From NCBI GenBank assembly GCA_022410635.1, contig JAJVDF010000591.1, forward strand, positions 384,731 to 448,730: a stretch of 64,000 nucleotides of DNA. The letters are read 5' to 3'. Shown in pieces: positions 59,406 through 64,000 of the stretch (position 1 is the stretch's first letter; every line of letters begins with the position of its first letter). This stretch comes from Tretioscincus oriximinensis. Its lineage: Eukaryota > Chordata > Lepidosauria > Squamata > Gymnophthalmidae. The position numbers and the translations under genes are program-made. Below the pieces are notes generated by a model, which saw only the letters and a program-made list of their open reading frames with translations, was not told the origin of the DNA and did not search any database.

Positions 59406-61580
59406 GGCCAGAAAAGGCTGTCTGCTGTTTGGACTACACTCCCCAGCAAGCCAAACCGCCAACACATCAAAGCTCCATTTCACCCTCCTCACATTTTGGG
59501 CTGCTGCTGTCACTACTGCCAACTTCATGAACCTGCTGGGCATCCAAGCGTTTATAATGAGCATTTGTCATTGTGGAAAAAGGGCACAGAAAAGCAGGCA
59601 GGAATCCAACTAAGAACAATTATACCAGAAACAGAAGGTGAAAAACTGAGATTTGGATGTTTTGTGACTGTTGACAACTGGTACCCCCTCGTGCCGTAGT
59701 CAATGAAATAGGAGCACCAGGTGGATGCTATTTCAGTTATTCTCTTGTCCCAGCATTCTCACAATGCTTGGGCTGCAAATAAGGAAAATGGTAGCATTGA
59801 CCACTTATCAGAAGGCGTCTCTACCATCCTGTTGTTGCCCTCAGTCTATTTAACGAATTCAAAGCAGTTCCCTGTTGAAAGGATGAAGGGCTCAGATGGT
59901 GCATTTATCGCATTAGACACAATGGAGACAGTGGCTACACGTGCGACCAGCCTTAGTGTAGACTGAGCATTACCCTGCGCCTGGTGGCTCTCCGCCCCTT
60001 ATATCCTGTAAGTGCCTCCTTTAGCCTTCTGTGGCTCTCCTCTGCAATGAGTAAGAGCTCTGAGGGGGAGTCCCTGGGCCTGTAGAGTAGTTTCCGGTGT
60101 GGGGAGAGCCACAGAAGATTTATGACCTCATTATTCCATCCATTCTTACTTTGTATATACATACTTTTAATATAGAAATGTTGGATTATTTTTGAAACAC
60201 ATGTATCCCCTATAATCTTATGAATGAATAAATCATTCATGTACAAAATTCCTAACAAAGAGGACGATGAATGTTGATCCTTCATTTTCCTAATCAGATA
60301 GAAAGGGGAATTAATGCTGACAGAAGCCACTGAATGTGAGCAAATTAACTGGGCTCTTCAACAGGAAGATCTTAAATAGAAAATTCTTCAACGTGGCCTC
60401 CATTTCCCATCCTCCTGATTACTAGGTGGCATCCAGAATCCCTTTACTTATTCCACTACACTCAGATATTATGTCTAGATAGATTTAATTTGGAATTACG
60501 CTTTATTCCAGAATATCCCATTACAATGGAATAAATAAGTGATGCATGGAGGCAGCTTGGGGCATGATAGTTGGGCCTGAAAGGGACTCGAGTAATTCTG
60601 GAAGGCAGTAAATATCCTAACTCAGCCTGGAGAGCCTTACAAATGTGTAATTTGTTCCAAGAATGATCACATATAATTTGTATCAGTTTCACCTTTTACC
60701 ACTAGATGGCAGCAAAACTTTATAGTTTAAGATACGTAAAATGCGTCTTTGGCATATATATATAGAATAAAAACAAATGTTTTCTGCCTTTTTTAGTGCT
60801 TTAATTTCCACAGCAGTGCATTGAGGATGCATCTAGGATGAATGAACTGTGTAAAATAAGATGACTCCTTTCCTCATTCTACTTTCACTCAGGTAACAAA
60901 GATCAGGCTTAACAGAGAACATTAAACTTGAACATTTGATTTCTGTTTGGACTGACTCTGCCTTCACACGAAAGACGAGGCAGCACATTTCAGAAGCTCC
61001 TGAAAGCCAGATTTTTGGGCAAGGAGCCTAAAAATCTGGCACAGCCCCGGGTTATCTTCGTTCCAAGTTGGGGGACTTTTTATGATGCCACATCCTGTGT
61101 GCGATAGGAAGTGATGTCACTCTGGGCTCCATTGCCCTGAAGTAAGCACTGAAAGTGATATCTGCTAAAATGGCTGCCCCCAGGGTATGGGGTGGGGGGT
61201 TGGGCAGCCATTTGCTTTCTCATGAGATCTTGTGTAAGGATACACAGTCTCGCAAATTGCACGAGATACTCATGCAGTTTCCAACTCTAGGCCAACTCTT
61301 TGATCCACCCTGTAGCACTGATTAAGTCCTGCCCACTGGAGTCCCGCCCTCTGCTGGGCTTGTGCAGCCCCCCCCAGGCNAGGCTGTGCCGGTGCAGGGT
61401 GGGGCTGGCTGCAGCCGCCCAGCGGGGTACTGTGGCGGACTTTGGATGGGGTTGGGGCCTAGACAGAGGCGGGGCCTATGGTGGGGGAGGGGTTATGGCC
61501 CTCCAGTGATGTTACAAATGTCCAAATGGTTCCTGGTAGAAAAAATAGTTCCCCACCCCTGCTTTATAGTGCTATATACA
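59406..61580. other. Intergenic stretch, no gene seen
   Basis: No supported exon. A worn MITE with the TTATTCCAGAATA core lies at 60465-60562. Confidence 0.35.
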
Positions 61581-62055
61581 TAAGGTTGCCATACGCCCCA
61601 GGAAGGCGGGACAATCCCGGTTTGGGGGACTAAAATATAGTCCCCTCCGGGTTTTAAGAGAAAATCCCGGATTTTTACATTCCCTGATGCTGCGTCAGGG
61701 AATGCAAAAATCCAGGATTTAAAAGGCAAAGGAGCCGTCAGGGGTGACGGCTGCAGCCCGAGCAACGCTTTCTGGGGTCCTGAAAGGAACCTCGGAGCGT
61801 GCCGTAGCTGATCCTCTGCTGGAGGCGGGGTTTCATGCCTGCTGTCAGGCAAAGCGCGCCAACTCGTCTTCAGCAGAGGAAAAACGCTCGGGGTTTTGAT
61901 AGGGGAACAGAGCTTTTGTGCAGCTCTGTTCTCCCTGTCTCACCACAAGCGTCCGTGTGCATGCGTGTGTGTGTATGTATGCATGGGCGTGCACGCGTGT
62001 GTGCACCCCCACCCACTCCGGCCCGGTTTTGGGCTGCCAAAATATGGCAACCCTA
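61581..62055. mobile_element. 475-bp hAT-type non-autonomous element with 8-bp target duplication
   Basis: Ends TAAGGTTGCCATA and TATGGCAACCCTA are inverted. Flanks TATATACA (61573-61580 and 62056-62063) are identical. The interior is CpG-rich, with a CCCTGATGC / GCGTCAGGG hairpin and a GT/GC-rich run at 61958-62007. No transposase frame. Confidence 0.75.
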
Positions 62056-62383
62056 TATATACAGAAATAATGCCCTAAAAGGTAGCTTCCTGAATTCACT
62101 ACTAACACAAGGGTCCTGTCTCACACACAAAGTTTATTAGGTAAATTCAACGCAAGGTAAACTCAAACTGGCTTGACTTCAACTATAAAATATTAACACC
62201 ATAGACTGATAGGACTGCCAACACAGTTAAGGGAAGCTATGGTTCAGAGACCTCTGGAAGGTTGTCTATGGCCAGGGGATCTAAGTCCAGCAGGGATCTG
62301 TTCATTTGAATCTTTGCTGGATGAGGAGGGGGACATGATGTGTAGTCAGTTATAATGGAAACAGCAATAGTCTGTCTTCGGTG

Positions 62384-62930
62384 TAGACTGACCAGATTTT
62401 CTGTGGTCCAAACTGGGGTAATTAATATGATAATTTGCATATTCATAAATNTGCAAATTACCCACCAACATGCATTCCCTTCTGAAATTCCCTCTTGAGA
62501 AATATGTGAGGCATGTGAGAATTGTTTAAGTGTGTGAGAATTTTTAAACTGTGTGAGAATTTTTGGAGTGCATCAGAATTTAAATTTTTTTTTATTGAGG
62601 AGAGGCTGCCTTCAGGAGCTGGCCCCGGTTGCTAGAGACCCCTAGTTGGTGGCACAGTGTATTGTTTCTTTTAAAAAATTTTTTAAGTGTGTGAGAATTG
62701 TTTGAAGTGCATGAGAATTTTTATTTTTTACTGAGTGGAGGGTGCCTTCAGGAGCTGGCCCCAGATGTCAGAGCTTCCTAGTGGTGGTGCAGTGATTTTT
62801 TTNAAAAATGTAATTTTTAAAATTTATTTTTCCTCAGCAAAACCCGGGGAAATGGCGCCCCCAGGAAGGGTTGGGTAGATACCCCAAAACCGGGTTTCCC
62901 CCCTCAAAACAGGGTCATCTGGTCAGCCTG
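62384..62930. mobile_element. Enlarged TAGGCTGACC-family element
   Basis: Left end TAGACTGACCAGATTTTC and right end AGGGTCATCTGGTCAGCCTG match the family, but the middle is about 350 bases longer and holds two tandem ~130-base units (62540-62670 and 62686-62815, both with GGAGCTGGCCCC). Confidence 0.6.
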
Positions 62931-63181
62931 TCCACTATGGAAAGAAGAGAAAAGTTGCTTCCTTCACTCTTGTAGTTCACTGTCATGGAAAGCCCACTGC
63001 CAGGTGATAAGAAGCTTAACANGACTTGGCTTACCAGCAGAGCCCACAAATTGTCCCATTTGATGGTTACGGATATCTAGCATTCTAAAGTAATCCTTAA
63101 AGTAAATNATGAGCATGATTAATAATAAAAGCAACATGTAGCCATTCCCAAAACGGAATGCAGATACTTTTCGGAGTCTTG

Positions 63182-63295
63182 GGCCCTGTCTGCATGGGGG
63201 CTTATTCTGGGTTCTATCACGGGACAAAGCCTGGACATCCACATGCCAGAACAAGGTAGAGCCCAGAACAAGGCTTGGTGGGGACAGGACAGAGC
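63182..63295. mobile_element. GGCCCTGTCC-family MITE, short copy
   Basis: GGGCCCTGTCTGCATGGGGG and GGTGGGGACAGGACAGAGCC, with a shortened centre. Confidence 0.55.
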
Positions 63296-63904
63296 CTAAG
63301 ACTCCAAAAGACTCTGGTTCTTTTGCTTTGTGTTTTTATTACTNACAGGCAGGTTTAAGATCAAAATATTGTTGCTCATGAGCCAGTAGTACAAACAAAG
63401 CGATCTGAGGTTTAATCAGGAACAAATTATAAAACCACAAGCCACCTGGTAAACAGAGGATACTTTCACTATGACAAATGTGAAAATAAATAAGGTAGAT
63501 TGTAATGGTTTATCATTTGGCAGGACACCAGCTTTTGTTGGAGGGAAGGTGAGGTGTTTTAAACAGCTCATACAAGACAGGAACAAAATGTAAAATCAGA
63601 TCACGTTAATGCTATTTTTNAAAAAATCCCTTTTTATACCTATTAATGAAATGCTCAGTAAGTAGTAGAAATGCATGTGAAACAGCTTTCCTGGCTATTA
63701 TTTAATTTATCTTTGAATGCCCATCATAATATTATTTTTATGTATGGATCAGNTATATATGCTTGGGTTTTTCCATCTTTGGGTGGTTATGAAAGCATTT
63801 CAGATCTGAGTTTGAGGATTTCTGTCATAGCTGTGGTTTTTCTGCAGTAGTTCTCAGGAGATCTACATACTAGTATACTGTATATTTGAAAGTATTTTTC
63901 AGTA

Positions 63905-64000
63905 GGTAATGAGATTCGGCGTACTCACTAACGACGACTGATCGGTGACGAGAGGAGGTTTTACCCTGGGGTCCGTATCACCCGCCCAGAAATAATCAGC
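63905..64000. other. CpG-rich stretch at the right edge, unidentified
   Basis: After AT-rich DNA, the last ~95 bases contain at least seven CpG pairs (ATTCGGCGTACTC, ACGACGACTGATCGGTGACG). It may be the edge of a repeat, an LTR or a CpG island that continues beyond the window. Confidence 0.3.

Noticed and set aside
59226..59699. 157-residue open frame on the + strand
   Set aside because: Its first half is the palindromic MITE at 59204-59405; the rest has no recognised domain.
1..64000. CRISPR arrays, operons, phage or other prokaryotic systems
   Set aside because: No evenly spaced direct repeats, no dense gene arrays and no bacterial signals; the introns and CR1/L2/SINE content show vertebrate DNA.

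Overview
The window looks like vertebrate nuclear DNA, most probably from a squamate reptile (inference). It is AT-rich, has GT-AG introns, and carries CR1 LINE tails ending in 8-bp repeats, L2-type LINE pieces, tRNA-derived SINEs, an L1 remnant and many palindromic DNA transposons. Nothing prokaryotic was seen. Species cannot be fixed, and lizard versus snake is not settled by the sequence.

One host protein gene can be read with confidence: SPATA18 (MIEAP, mitochondria-eating protein) on the + strand, start codon at 6157 and stop codon at 29373-29375. I rebuilt 13 coding exons by hand. All have GT donors and AG acceptors and all reading phases match, giving 499 residues. The order is an N-terminal region, a coiled coil (exons 4-6), an Arg/Ser-Pro linker, the conserved MIEAP C-terminal domain (exons 7-10) and an Arg-Ser tail (exons 11-13). 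The last coding exon holds only 8 coding bases. Two AATAAA signals follow at 29552 and 29565. A CpG-rich promoter region covers about 5740-6700.

Layout: 1-5700 is intergenic, with SINE, L2 and MITE pieces. 5740-6156 is promoter and 5' UTR. 6157-29590 is SPATA18, with introns holding a MITE interrupted by CR1, two palindromic elements with 11-bp target duplications, an LTR-like block, an L1 3' end, CR1 and SINE copies. 29600-64000 is intergenic with no convincing host exon. It holds a GC-rich hAT-type MITE, a decayed Tc1-like transposon broken up by at least three later insertions (one of them a MITE that itself holds an L2 piece), more CR1, L2 and SINE copies, and a second hAT-type element near 61.6-62.1 kb. 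The last ~95 bases are unusually CpG-rich and unexplained.

No new multi-gene system was found. The most informative observations are the SPATA18 gene structure with its tiny terminal exon, the layered transposon insertions at 32.9-36.1 kb, and several palindromic element families with clear target-site duplications.
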